Below are positions 1-9,100 of a stretch of DNA of 35,240 nucleotides, piece by piece. Positions within the stretch are counted from its first letter, which is position 1; each line of letters opens with the position of its first letter. The notes beneath the pieces are model-generated. The model saw only the letters and a program-made list of their open reading frames with translations. It was not told the origin of the DNA and ran no database searches. The stretch spans positions 1-35,240 of the forward strand of contig CAJATL010000055.1 in the NCBI GenBank assembly GCA_903944895.1, in the 5' to 3' direction. The position numbers were made by a program, and so were the translations under genes. Source of the DNA: an uncultured Bacteroidota bacterium. GTDB taxonomy: Bacteria > Bacteroidota > Bacteroidia > Bacteroidales > 4484-276.

Positions 1-134
1 ACAAATTTTTCGTTTTCGTAATTCTTTTCCTGAGAAAACGCCCCAACGTAAAAAAGCAGGAAAGCTGCCGTCAGGATTATTTTAGAAAAGCCTGCAACAA
101 CGTTTTTCGTAAGTCCGGATTGATTCTTCATCAT
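1..134 (-). CDS. Exported protein, N-terminal fragment (runs off left edge)
   Basis: Reading leftward from tandem ATG codons at 132-134 and 129-131, an open frame of 44 complete codons reaches the window edge without a stop. It begins MMKNQSGLTK, has a hydrophobic core (IILTAAFLLFYVGAF) and then S-Q-E. This is a typical Bacteroidota Sec signal peptide with probable cleavage just before Gln. The mature protein lies outside the window, so no function can be given. It starts 51 bp after the SDR gene stop on the same strand and may be cotranscribed with it. A TTG at about 18 bp from a poor -7 (TAATTTAA) precedes it, so a separate weak promoter is possible. A signal peptide next to GH92 and GH127 genes would fit another secreted glycan-active enzyme, but that is inference only. 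Confidence 0.7.
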   Translation of the reverse strand, partial: MMKNQSGLTKNVVAGFSKIILTAAFLLFYVGAFSQEKNYENEKF

Positions 135-185
135 AACTTTATTGTTTAAATTATAAATTAACGATCAGATGCAAAAACCCACGCC

Positions 186-1742
186 CTACCAGCTAATCGG
201 GAAATAATCTTTCAGAAACTTGCCGCTCCAGTGCTTGCCGGTATTTATCCCGTCGATAAAAGGATCACAAACACGGGCGGCGCCATCAACGATATCCAGC
301 GGTGGCTGAAAATCGTAAACCTGCTGCTTGTGTTTTGATAATTCGGCAGGGTCCTCATCAGTAACCCAGCCTGTATCCACGGCATTCATGTAAATGCCAT
401 CTTTAGCCAGATCGCTGGCAGAAGTATGGGTTAACATATTGAGGGCTGCCTTGGCCATGTTGGTGTGCGGGTGCCGGTCGGCTTTCATAAACACATGAAA
501 CTTGCCTTCCATAGCCGAAACATTCACGATATGTTTTTTGCCCGTAAAATCTTTTCTCATCAGGGCAATCAATCGGTTGCACAGTACAAAGGGCGCAATC
601 GAATTCACCAGTTGTACCTCCACCATTTCGAGGGTTTCGATTTGCCCCAGCTTTAAACGCCAGCTATTGGTTTTACGTAAATCGACCTGTTGCAGGTCGG
701 CATCTAATTTCCCTTCCGGGAAAACTTCCCTGGCTTCGATTGAATTATCAAATTTATAGGGCACCTGCGAAAGTTGCGCAGAAGCCCTGATTCCAATCCC
801 CGGGGCCTGTCCGCTCCAGTTTACGGCCAATGCTTTTTGTGATGGAAGGCCGGATTGACTAAAATTTTCGATTTCGTGCAGACATTGCTGGTGATGTTGG
901 AGCAGTTGCTGAACTTCGCTGGAATGCGCATGAAACGGGAGCATCTCGTTTTCCATCAAATGCGCATAAAAACCGGAAGGACGCCTTACGGTTTGTGCTG
1001 CATTGTTGATGAGGATATCAAGCCTCTCATATTTCTGTTCAACATATGTAGCAAACAACTCCACACTGGGAATGTGCCGCAGGTCAAGCCCATAAATATG
1101 AAGCCGGTGACCCCACTGCGCAAAATCCTTTTCTTTGGCATAACGGATGGCCGAATCGGCCGGAAAACGGGTGGTAGCAATCACCGTAGCGCCCGAACGC
1201 AGCATCATTAAAGTAGCCTGGTAACCAATTTTTAGACGGGACCCGGTAATTAAAACTATCTGGCCTGTCATGTCGCAGGTTTGAAAACGCTTGGCATAGT
1301 TCAGGTCGCCACATTCGGTACACATCGAATCGTAAAAATGATGGATTTCGGTGTATAATTTTTTACAAACGTAACAATTCTGCGGCGACGAAAGATAGCG
1401 TTTCTCTGTTGGTGATTCCGCTTCGAGAGATGCAATCTGCGCAGGTGCCTCAAAAACACTGGCTGTGCGGGCACTCCGGATGCTGGTAGCCGCACGTGCC
1501 GAATGATTATGGGCATATTCGGCAATTTTCCGGGCAACCTTTACACTCTTGTTCCGCTTTTTTATCTCGGCTTTGTCGGGGCGGGTAATTTGCCCGGCGG
1601 CCTTCATGAGTTTGAGCAACTGCTCATCCGACAAATGAAGAAGCTGATCACCGTTTTGCTGCAAATGCTCCAATACCGAAATGCAGGTATTTATTTCGAC
1701 TTCTGATAATTTTACTTTCTGTTCCGAACTATAGTCCATCAA
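186..1742 (-). CDS. Zinc-finger / short-chain dehydrogenase (SDR) fusion protein
   Basis: This is a probable NAD(P)-binding SDR of 517-518 residues, about twice the usual SDR length. Residues 1-120 are a charged helical region. Residues 123-144 hold CxxC...CxxC (C123, C126, C141, C144, with H134/H135 between), a likely zinc-binding knuckle. The Rossmann part starts near 160 with ITGSRLKIG (165-173) in place of TGxxxGIG. It continues with NNAA (246-249), an insert of about 110 residues rich in His and Gln, N380, S409 and K431. The catalytic Tyr of YxxxK is absent: the residue four before K431 is T427 (HTNMAK). The chemistry may therefore differ from classical SDRs, or the family may use another residue. 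The frame opens with TTG at 1742, but the next codon (1739) is ATG and is the more likely start. The substrate is unknown, and there is no signal peptide, so it should be cytoplasmic. Confidence 0.8.
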   Translation of the reverse strand: MMDYSSEQKVKLSEVEINTCISVLEHLQQNGDQLLHLSDEQLLKLMKAAGQITRPDKAEIKKRNKSVKVARKIAEYAHNHSARAATSIRSARTASVFEAPAQIASLEAESPTEKRYLSSPQNCYVCKKLYTEIHHFYDSMCTECGDLNYAKRFQTCDMTGQIVLITGSRLKIGYQATLMMLRSGATVIATTRFPADSAIRYAKEKDFAQWGHRLHIYGLDLRHIPSVELFATYVEQKYERLDILINNAAQTVRRPSGFYAHLMENEMLPFHAHSSEVQQLLQHHQQCLHEIENFSQSGLPSQKALAVNWSGQAPGIGIRASAQLSQVPYKFDNSIEAREVFPEGKLDADLQQVDLRKTNSWRLKLGQIETLEMVEVQLVNSIAPFVLCNRLIALMRKDFTGKKHIVNVSAMEGKFHVFMKADRHPHTNMAKAALNMLTHTSASDLAKDGIYMNAVDTGWVTDEDPAELSKHKQQVYDFQPPLDIVDGAARVCDPFIDGINTGKHWSGKFLKDYFPISW

Positions 1743-1764
1743 TTTTCTAATCTTAAATAAAATG

Positions 1765-1772
1765 CAAAAGTA
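1765..1772 (-). promoter_or_regulatory. -7 promoter element for the SDR-fusion gene
   Basis: On the minus strand the octamer TACTTTTG matches the Bacteroidota -7 consensus TAnnTTTG exactly and lies 26 bp before the ATG at 1739. No clear TTG is found 19-21 bp upstream, so the -33 box is poor. Its position in the 132-bp gap after the GH127 gene suggests the SDR gene can be transcribed independently of the GH operon. Confidence 0.45.
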
Positions 1773-1874
1773 GGAATGTTTCGGGTTTTGTTTTTCGGTT
1801 ATTTTGGATTGTATTCCAGAGGGATGGAAAACAATGGTGTTTCACTGACAGATAAAATGATTTCTATCCGGATT

Positions 1875-3779
1875 TCATCTAAAAGTGGTCTGTCGCAAAA
1901 TGGTTTTACCAACTGGTTCCAGGTATAGTATTTCAAGTGTTTTGGTTGCTTCATTAATAAAACCAGCTTCTATCCTGCCTTTTCTGTAAATGGCATCATT
2001 TTTTTCGGAGAATAAATAGCGTGTGTTATCTAGGGGTTCGTAGCTCAAATCATCAAATCCCTTCAAATATTCCTTCGTTTTAATTTGCTTGGAAGGGATG
2101 GGATGGGCAAACACCAGGGCACCGTAAGTAAAATACTTTTCATGATTATTATCCTGATGGATTTTTACACTGGTTTTAAATTCCAGGGTAATGTTATCAC
2201 TTTCCCGGAATTTCCTTTCGATAACAAGAAAATCACCTTCAAGCATAAAAGTTTCATCAGTAATAATTTCTTCTACCCAACCGGGTTTTCTGATTTTTAT
2301 CTTCAATGTAGCGGGTTTTTCCATCTTAATTTTGAATACAAAACTATTTTGGTAAGGGTAGCCGGTTTCATTTTCGATTTGGATATTATTGTTATTTATC
2401 GTGGTGTTTAAAATATTAGGCATCAGCACAGTCGCAACTAAGGTATCAGCTTGCTTCATCCACGACGATTGAACAAAATAGGGCGTAATCCTTCCTGCAT
2501 TTGGGCTGCAACACACGGCCACATCCTGGTGTGCAGGTGAATACTTGTATCTTGTCTGTTTCCGGTCGGCCTCGACTTCGCCGTTTTTTGTCCCCAACAT
2601 TTCGTACGAATTATCTGTCTTCAGATAGGCGATGCACGAATGATCCGGGTTTCGTGAGCCTTGCGCTGCATTATAAAATATTTTTTCGGCATCATCGGCA
2701 ACAAGTGCTTTACCTGATTTTTGAAGCAACATGGTGTAGCCGTCCATCAATTCGTGCAACGAACAATATTCGTAACCGGTGTGGGTGGCATCGGCAGAGC
2801 GTCCGGCAATCCATTCATCACCAATAGCCCCGCCTGATGGAGTGGTTGTTTTTGCTATTCTAGCGAGATAAATATTTAAAGCATTGTTTAAAACATTGTC
2901 ATCCGAAGCATAAGCTGCCACAATTAAAGGCCGCAAATGTTCGTAGGTGTGAACGCCGTGAGATTTTAATTTATAAGCCGAATCCAAAATATTTGTAAGC
3001 TGAACATCACCCTCCGACTGATATGTTTCCGAAAAATCGTGATACAAAAACAGGGCATATTGCCGGTATTTTACATTCCCGGTAAGTTGGTACATTTTCT
3101 CTAAAATGTCAGTAAAAGTCAATCCATGCGAAACACCGCCATTAAAACTGTTTCCCGAACTGAAAGGGCTTGATGCATTAACCGGGTAATTGAGCATCAC
3201 ATTATCAACAGCCTTTATGAGTGCGTTCCATACTTTTTGATCGTTGGTGGCTTCGTAATAAGCCAGCAAGCCACGATACAAGGTTGCTTTTGCCCATAAT
3301 TCGCCATTTTCGCCATCAAAACGATAGCGCAATTCAGGTGAATAAATGCCGATGTATCCATCTTCGTCCTGGGTTTCTAAAATATCCTGAATATAAAGGT
3401 TAACTTTTTCGATTCCTTTTTCATCGTCAAGCAAAAACACATTCCGGATGTAACCGTCCCACCAGTTCGATTGGGTTTCGGAGTTCCACCATTTATATTG
3501 TTCGTCTCCGGCAGCATCGCCTTCTTTAAGGTTACCCAGATCTTTAGCTTTGCTGTTTTTTTGTAATCTTCCGGTGCTGTAAATCGGGTCGTTCATCAAA
3601 TCAGGCACAAGTTTATCAAGGTTACCAACGAAGCCTTCGATATCGCTTTGCACCTGAATTTTAACCCATCCGGCGGGTTTTATGCTTCCAAAAGGCAGTG
3701 CCTGAAGTTTTTCCGGTTTGTTTTGCGCGTTCATCGAAATTGGAAATAAGATGAGTAAAAAACAGATTATCCTTTTCAT
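1875..3779 (-). CDS. Secreted beta-L-arabinofuranosidase, GH127 (DUF1680) family
   Basis: GH127-type enzyme of 634 residues, expected to release beta-L-arabinofuranose from arabinose-capped glycans in the periplasm or outside the cell. Residues 1-19 are a signal peptide ending SMNAQ. The N-terminal PxGxIKPxGW-like segment (LPFGSIKPAGWV, 28-39) is typical of the family. The four-ligand zinc site is visible: E337 and C339 in YEYCSLHELMDG, and C423-C424 in VCCSPNAGR. These line up almost residue for residue with the Cys3-Glu site (Glu338, Cys340, Cys417, Cys418) known for HypBA1. In this family one of the cysteines acts as nucleophile and the zinc tunes it. The length fits the family. The start lies 5 bp after the GH92 stop, so the two form an operon. 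Related families such as GH146 share the fold, so the exact linkage is not certain. Confidence 0.9.
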   Translation of the reverse strand: MKRIICFLLILFPISMNAQNKPEKLQALPFGSIKPAGWVKIQVQSDIEGFVGNLDKLVPDLMNDPIYSTGRLQKNSKAKDLGNLKEGDAAGDEQYKWWNSETQSNWWDGYIRNVFLLDDEKGIEKVNLYIQDILETQDEDGYIGIYSPELRYRFDGENGELWAKATLYRGLLAYYEATNDQKVWNALIKAVDNVMLNYPVNASSPFSSGNSFNGGVSHGLTFTDILEKMYQLTGNVKYRQYALFLYHDFSETYQSEGDVQLTNILDSAYKLKSHGVHTYEHLRPLIVAAYASDDNVLNNALNIYLARIAKTTTPSGGAIGDEWIAGRSADATHTGYEYCSLHELMDGYTMLLQKSGKALVADDAEKIFYNAAQGSRNPDHSCIAYLKTDNSYEMLGTKNGEVEADRKQTRYKYSPAHQDVAVCCSPNAGRITPYFVQSSWMKQADTLVATVLMPNILNTTINNNNIQIENETGYPYQNSFVFKIKMEKPATLKIKIRKPGWVEEIITDETFMLEGDFLVIERKFRESDNITLEFKTSVKIHQDNNHEKYFTYGALVFAHPIPSKQIKTKEYLKGFDDLSYEPLDNTRYLFSEKNDAIYRKGRIEAGFINEATKTLEILYLEPVGKTILRQTTFR

Positions 3780-3784
3780 TGTAA

Positions 3785-5953
3785 TTATTTTTTCATTTCA
3801 AATTGTAAAATTCCGCCATCCATAATCTGGCGGTACGTTATAAATGGAGAATCAACCCGCTTATCGTTCAAAAGTATGTTCCTGGAGAGAATGTTTTTGT
3901 CGGAAAAATTAATCGCTTCGATTACGAATTTCTTTTCATCAGGCAAATTGATCGTGGCCATTTTTACCTGGGGCGAACCAAAAACAAATTCGCCATTTGT
4001 AGGGTTTACGGGGTAAAATCCTAAAGTTGATAAAACATACCACGACGACATCTGTCCGCAATCGTCGTTGCCAATCATCCCGTCGGGTGTGTTGTTGTGG
4101 AAGTTGTTTATTATTTGATGGATGTATTTTTGCCCGGTTTCGGGTTCATCCGAAAAAGCATAAAGATAAACTACATGATGGCCGGGTTCGTTTCCATGGG
4201 CGTATTGCCCGATCATGGCTTCCTGACCGAGAAATTTATTCGGATTTTCGGCTTCTGTCGTAAAAAACTGGTTCAGTTTTGCCGTGAATTTATCTTTCCC
4301 ACCCAATAAATTTATCAATCCCGGAAGATCATGTTGTGCCGGTGTCCAGAAATATTGCCAGGCATTGGCTTCGGTATAATCGCCGGGATTATTGAGTGGC
4401 GAGGTCGCCATTAAAGGATCAAATGGTGTCCGCCAATTTCCATTCGAGTCTTTTCCTCTGAAAAATGCTGATCCGGGATCGAAGAGGTTTTGATAATAAT
4501 TACTTCTTCGATAAAACTCATCAGCAACTTCTTTATTTCCCAGTTTAGAGGCCATATCGGCAACACACCAGTCATCGTAACCGCTTTCGAGGGTTCTCGA
4601 AACCGCTTCGTTTTCAAGTTTATCAAAAGGATAATAGCCATACTTGTTGTATAGCTCCCAGTCGGAGTTAATATGGCTAATTGTTGATGTTTCGGTCATC
4701 GCCTTTAAGGCTTCATTTTTATCGAAACCTTTAAAACCGTTGTTGTAAGCCGACAAAATCATGGGTATCGCGTGGTTGCCGATCATGCAGTAATTGTCCT
4801 GTCCCCATGCCGTCCAGATGGGTAAAAAACCGGCTGCTTTATGATGCAAAAGCATCGAATTAACAATGCCATCAATCTTTTCGGGGGCAAGAATCTGCAA
4901 AAGCGGGAAAGCCCCTCTGTAAATATCCCAGTTGGACAAGGTTGAATAATTTTCACGGTTTGGAGCCTCGGAAATTTTATCGTCGGCACCCCGGTATTTT
5001 CCGTCAACATCGGCAATATTAGATGGTTGCAAAAACAGGTGGTAAAGCGAGGTGTAAAATATTTCCTTTTGTTTTGGCGGAGCTTCGATTTCAATCCGGC
5101 TTAAATAACTGTTCCAGCAGGCAAGGTTATCGGTTTTTACTTTATCAAAATCCCAATGTGGTATTTCGGTTTTCATGTTAAGCATTGCGCCTTCAACCGA
5201 AACCGACGACAGCGAGATTTTTACTTTTAGCTGGCAATCGTGGTTTTCGGCAAATTCGAGGATGTATCTCGGTGCCTTTTCGCCATTAGCTTTTGGTAGG
5301 GTGGTATGTTTGTTGAATGGACGATCAAAGCTGATTACAAAAAAGTACTTCCTTTTTACCCAGTTTTCGGTGGAACAATAACCCGAAATTGTGCTGTCGT
5401 TATCGATGTTAACATCACTTTCTGTTACCAGAGGCCGGGCATTGTTTTCATCAAAAATAAAGCGAAGGCCATGTTGCAGATCGGTGTAAACCTGTATTGG
5501 TTTCCCTTTTGGAAAAGTATATTGATGAAATGCAACCCGCTCGCTGCATGTAAGTTCGACATGTACGCTGTCTTTTTTTATGACCGAATAATATCCTGGT
5601 TTTGCTGTTTCGGTTTGTTTAAAGTAGGTGTTTTTGAGTGTTTGATCTTCATGACCGGTAAACGGCAGCAAAAGTACGTCACCCATCTCGTTGATGCCGG
5701 TTCCGCTGAAACGGGTCTGTGAGAAACCCAGTAAAAAGGTGTCCTGATATTGATAGCCGCTGGTGTAATTCCATCCATGATCTCTATTATCAGGGCCGGG
5801 CTGCACCATTCCAAAAGGCATCGAAGGTCCTGGAAAAGTATGACCTGTTCCGTCGGTACCAATAAAAACATTAACATAATCAGTGTTTTGTGCGAAAACA
5901 GTGCTGCCTGACAAGATAAAAATCAATAGGGCTGTTATTCTGTTCATAAACAT
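3785..5953 (-). CDS. Secreted alpha-mannosidase, GH92 family
   Basis: Calcium-dependent exo-alpha-mannosidase of 722 residues, expected to trim mannose from N-glycans or mannans (GH92 members are mostly alpha-1,2). Residues 1-21 form a signal peptide ending VFAQ. The N-domain signature VNVFIGTDGTGHTFPGPSMP starts near residue 27, followed by PFGMVQPGPDN. In the (alpha/alpha)6 domain HGNEPGHH (586-593) carries the Glu expected to be the general acid. GNDDCGQMSSWYV (628-640) carries the Asp pair expected to activate water. The length matches single-domain GH92 enzymes. Two in-frame ATGs (5953 and 5947) are possible starts. It is the first gene of a pair with GH127. A mannosidase plus an arabinofuranosidase suggests a mixed glycan substrate, but no SusC/D-like transporter is in the window to define a complete utilisation locus. 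Confidence 0.95.
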   Translation of the reverse strand: MFMNRITALLIFILSGSTVFAQNTDYVNVFIGTDGTGHTFPGPSMPFGMVQPGPDNRDHGWNYTSGYQYQDTFLLGFSQTRFSGTGINEMGDVLLLPFTGHEDQTLKNTYFKQTETAKPGYYSVIKKDSVHVELTCSERVAFHQYTFPKGKPIQVYTDLQHGLRFIFDENNARPLVTESDVNIDNDSTISGYCSTENWVKRKYFFVISFDRPFNKHTTLPKANGEKAPRYILEFAENHDCQLKVKISLSSVSVEGAMLNMKTEIPHWDFDKVKTDNLACWNSYLSRIEIEAPPKQKEIFYTSLYHLFLQPSNIADVDGKYRGADDKISEAPNRENYSTLSNWDIYRGAFPLLQILAPEKIDGIVNSMLLHHKAAGFLPIWTAWGQDNYCMIGNHAIPMILSAYNNGFKGFDKNEALKAMTETSTISHINSDWELYNKYGYYPFDKLENEAVSRTLESGYDDWCVADMASKLGNKEVADEFYRRSNYYQNLFDPGSAFFRGKDSNGNWRTPFDPLMATSPLNNPGDYTEANAWQYFWTPAQHDLPGLINLLGGKDKFTAKLNQFFTTEAENPNKFLGQEAMIGQYAHGNEPGHHVVYLYAFSDEPETGQKYIHQIINNFHNNTPDGMIGNDDCGQMSSWYVLSTLGFYPVNPTNGEFVFGSPQVKMATINLPDEKKFVIEAINFSDKNILSRNILLNDKRVDSPFITYRQIMDGGILQFEMKK

Positions 5954-6014
5954 GATGGTGATATTGTTTTGTTGTAACGCTTACTTTTTTGATGAAGGAC
6001 ATTCATTATTGCCG

Positions 6015-6022
6015 CAAAACTA
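6015..6022 (-). promoter_or_regulatory. -7 promoter element for the GH92-GH127 operon
   Basis: Minus-strand TAGTTTTG matches TAnnTTTG and sits about 60 bp before the GH92 start codon. The expected -33 TTG is not present at 19-21 bp, so this could be a weak or activator-dependent promoter. It is divergent from the plus-strand promoter at 6068-6097. Confidence 0.45.
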
Positions 6023-6067
6023 ATTAATATTATGCTGTGCCCTGGCTGCCACCGTTTGATTTTCTTT

Positions 6068-6097
6068 TTGAACAAGCCTGATAAATCGTTAAGTTTG
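6068..6097 (+). promoter_or_regulatory. Bacteroidota consensus promoter for the 1375-residue T9SS cargo
   Basis: TTG at 6068-6070 and TAAGTTTG at 6090-6097 match the -33 and -7 consensus, with exactly 19 bp between them. The start codon follows 34 bp downstream. This is one of the two best promoters in the window. Confidence 0.75.
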
Positions 6098-6131
6098 CAT
6101 CAAAATTAAAAATAACAAAAAATATCAGACC

Positions 6132-9100
6132 ATGAAAAAGCATGTTACACTAATTAGTTTTACTGGCATCCGGGTTTTATTACTCCTGTTGCCATGCTTT
6201 GTTTTCGGCACGAATCCGGTAAAAAACAACTTCCAGCCTGAGCAAATATTTGCAGGAAGCTTAAGCCCTGATCAGATTATGGCCAACGATTCGATAATTA
6301 TCGGCGACAGCCTGCAACTGAGTATGCAGGTGCCGCTTGCACCCTGGTGGGGCTACTCTTTTACGCAAACACTTTATCTTCAACCAGAGATCAACATTGC
6401 CGATAAGCGGATTTACCAGATTGGCTACAAATACGGTGGCCTTGCGCCAAGTGTTGATTTCGACATCGAAGTTTGGTTGTCGCACACAACTTTAACCGAA
6501 CTCACGGAGGCGCTGCCATTAACCAATTTCACAAAAGTTTACGACGGGCCTTACTTTGTTGCTGCCGGCGAGGAATTTTCATACATTGATATTGATGCTT
6601 TTTATTATAATAATACCGACAACCTGATCATTTTCGTCATCGAAAAAAAACCTGGCTACACCACGCCTGATGACCAATTTTTCTGCACGCCAAACCCCGG
6701 AGGCCAGTTTTTATGTGTGGGTGCGCGAAACGATCAATCACCGTACGATCCAAATAACCTGCCTGCCGGAAGTGCCATCGAACACCGAGCAAACACAAAA
6801 CTGATGTTTCAGGATGTCCCAACCAACCCCGAAATAAAAGTAATGCCCGATTCGCTCGATTTTGGTGAAGTTGAGACAACACTTAACGCTGTTTTGTCGG
6901 TAAAGGTGATGAACATTGGCGGCGGCAATCTCGAAATTACCGGCGCTGATATTACCGACAGCCATTTTACAATCCTCAACCCCGAATTCCCGCTGACCTT
7001 AGGCACAGGAGAGTTTCACCTTTTTGATTTACAGTTTGCACCCACCGACCCGGGTTTGGTGGAGGCTGATCTTACCTTTTTAATTGACGAAACCGTTCCC
7101 GGAAACAAAACCGCTTATCTTGCCGGCCGTGGACTGCGTTTAGGCGTTTTGCGCGAAGGTTTCGAAGGCGAGCTTTTCCCGCCGTTGGGCTGGAAAGTTT
7201 ATGATGTAAATAATGATGGAAAAGGCTGGTATCGAAACGTGCTTGATGCTCCTACCGGGCAAACGGTTCCCCACACAGGCATTGCTGCCGCAGGACTTGA
7301 TACTTACGCCGGAAGTCCAGGACAAATCAGTTATAACGACTGGCTCATCACACCAAAAATGATATGGCAAGATGGCGATATTTTTAAATTTTTTATCAAA
7401 CGGCTGGCAAACCAGGATGGACAGGTTTGGCGCGTGTGCCTCTCGACAACGGGCGATCTTGTCTCTAATTTTACGCCTTTTGATGTGATAACCGATCCAC
7501 CGGTGGCCTATATCGAAAAAAGCTACGATTTAAGCCAGGAAGGACTTACCAACGGACAAGGTTTTTATATCGGGATTCAGTTTAACTCGCTCTGGTGCTG
7601 GCCGGGAGCTATTGACGACTTCCTGGGATCGGTAAAAGTGAGCTTCAACAACGATTTGATGGCGATCTCCTTTGCCGGAAATGATATTATTTACGAAAAT
7701 ACCGCAAGCAATTTTACCGCCGAAATCGGGAATTCGGGTTTTAATGCGGTTGCAGCAGGCAGTTTTGTAGTAAATGCCTGTGCCATGGTAAACGGCACCG
7801 AAACGGTTTTTGGAACCATTAACGGCCCGGCTATCGCTGCCGGACAAAACCTTTCGCTCACAATACCTGTGACCATCGCCGAAACTGGCGTTTACGAACT
7901 CTATTCGAAAATTGTTTGGACAGGCGATGAAAATCCTTTGAATAACGAAAGTGATATGCTGGAAGTAGAAGTCATCGGAAGTTCAATCGTGGTTAAAAAC
8001 ATCGGCGAGTTTCCCATCAACCAGCAAACCGATTATTACAATTTGTATCCGCTCAATTTCAGCGATTTCAGAGGCGCCAGCCTGAGCGAGTGTTTGTATT
8101 ATTCCGACGAACTCAACACCGGCGGAATCATCAGCCGGATAAGCTATTACAGCGCTTTTGGTACCACGCTTCCTTCGCGACGGATTCAGGTATTCATGAC
8201 CGAAACCGGCAAAGAAAACTACGATCAGGGTGCAATTCCTGCATCAGGGCTTAAAATGGTTTTTGATGGAAATATCGATTTTACAGAAGGGGTGCACCGC
8301 GTTAATATCGAACTTACCGAACCTTTTGTTTACACGGGCAGCGGCAACCTGTCGGTGATGGTTTATTATTTCCTTGGCGGAAATCCGTTCATCGTCGACG
8401 ATGGCCTTTTTGCCTACAAATACATGGAATATGGCCCAACGCGCACCGGCTTCGATAACTGGTACACCACCATCAATCCCAACGATTTAACCCACATGAG
8501 CTATGTGCCCAATTATCCGTTTACCAGCCTGATGTTCGATACCGGCAACGGCCTCGGCAACCTGAGCGGAAAAGTCTTGTACCAGGATAATCTTTTGCCC
8601 GTTGACAACGCAATAATCGAAATCGAAAACGCTGATTACCCGGGAATGAAAGCCGAAATTTACTCTAATTCCGAAGGTAATTTTATGGCGCCTTACCTGT
8701 TGGCAGGAAATAATATTACGGTAACTATTTCGAAATATGGCTATCAGGATGTGGTTTTTGAGAATGTCTCCCTAACCGCCGGAGGCACAGTTGTGCTGGA
8801 AGATGCATATCTTGTTTATCGTCCTGCGGTTATGCTTACAGGAAGTGTGCTAAAAAGCGACACCCAGGCTGCGGCAGCAGGTGCAGTTGTTAAATTGCTC
8901 GGCATTGACGATTATGAAACTACCACCAATGCAGCCGGAAGTTTTGAATTTGGAGAAATCTGGGGACTTACCACGTATCAGATCGAAGTTTCGCTTGATG
9001 GCTATCAAACCTACCTGGGCGAAGTTGTTGTTCAATCTTCCAATCTAACCCTCGACCCGATTACTATTCTCGAAAATGCGCCGCCCCCACATTTTGTTAA

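Noticed and set aside
186-1742. Start at the TTG codon 1742
   Set aside because: The very next codon is ATG (1739), a more usual start, and the extra residue adds nothing.
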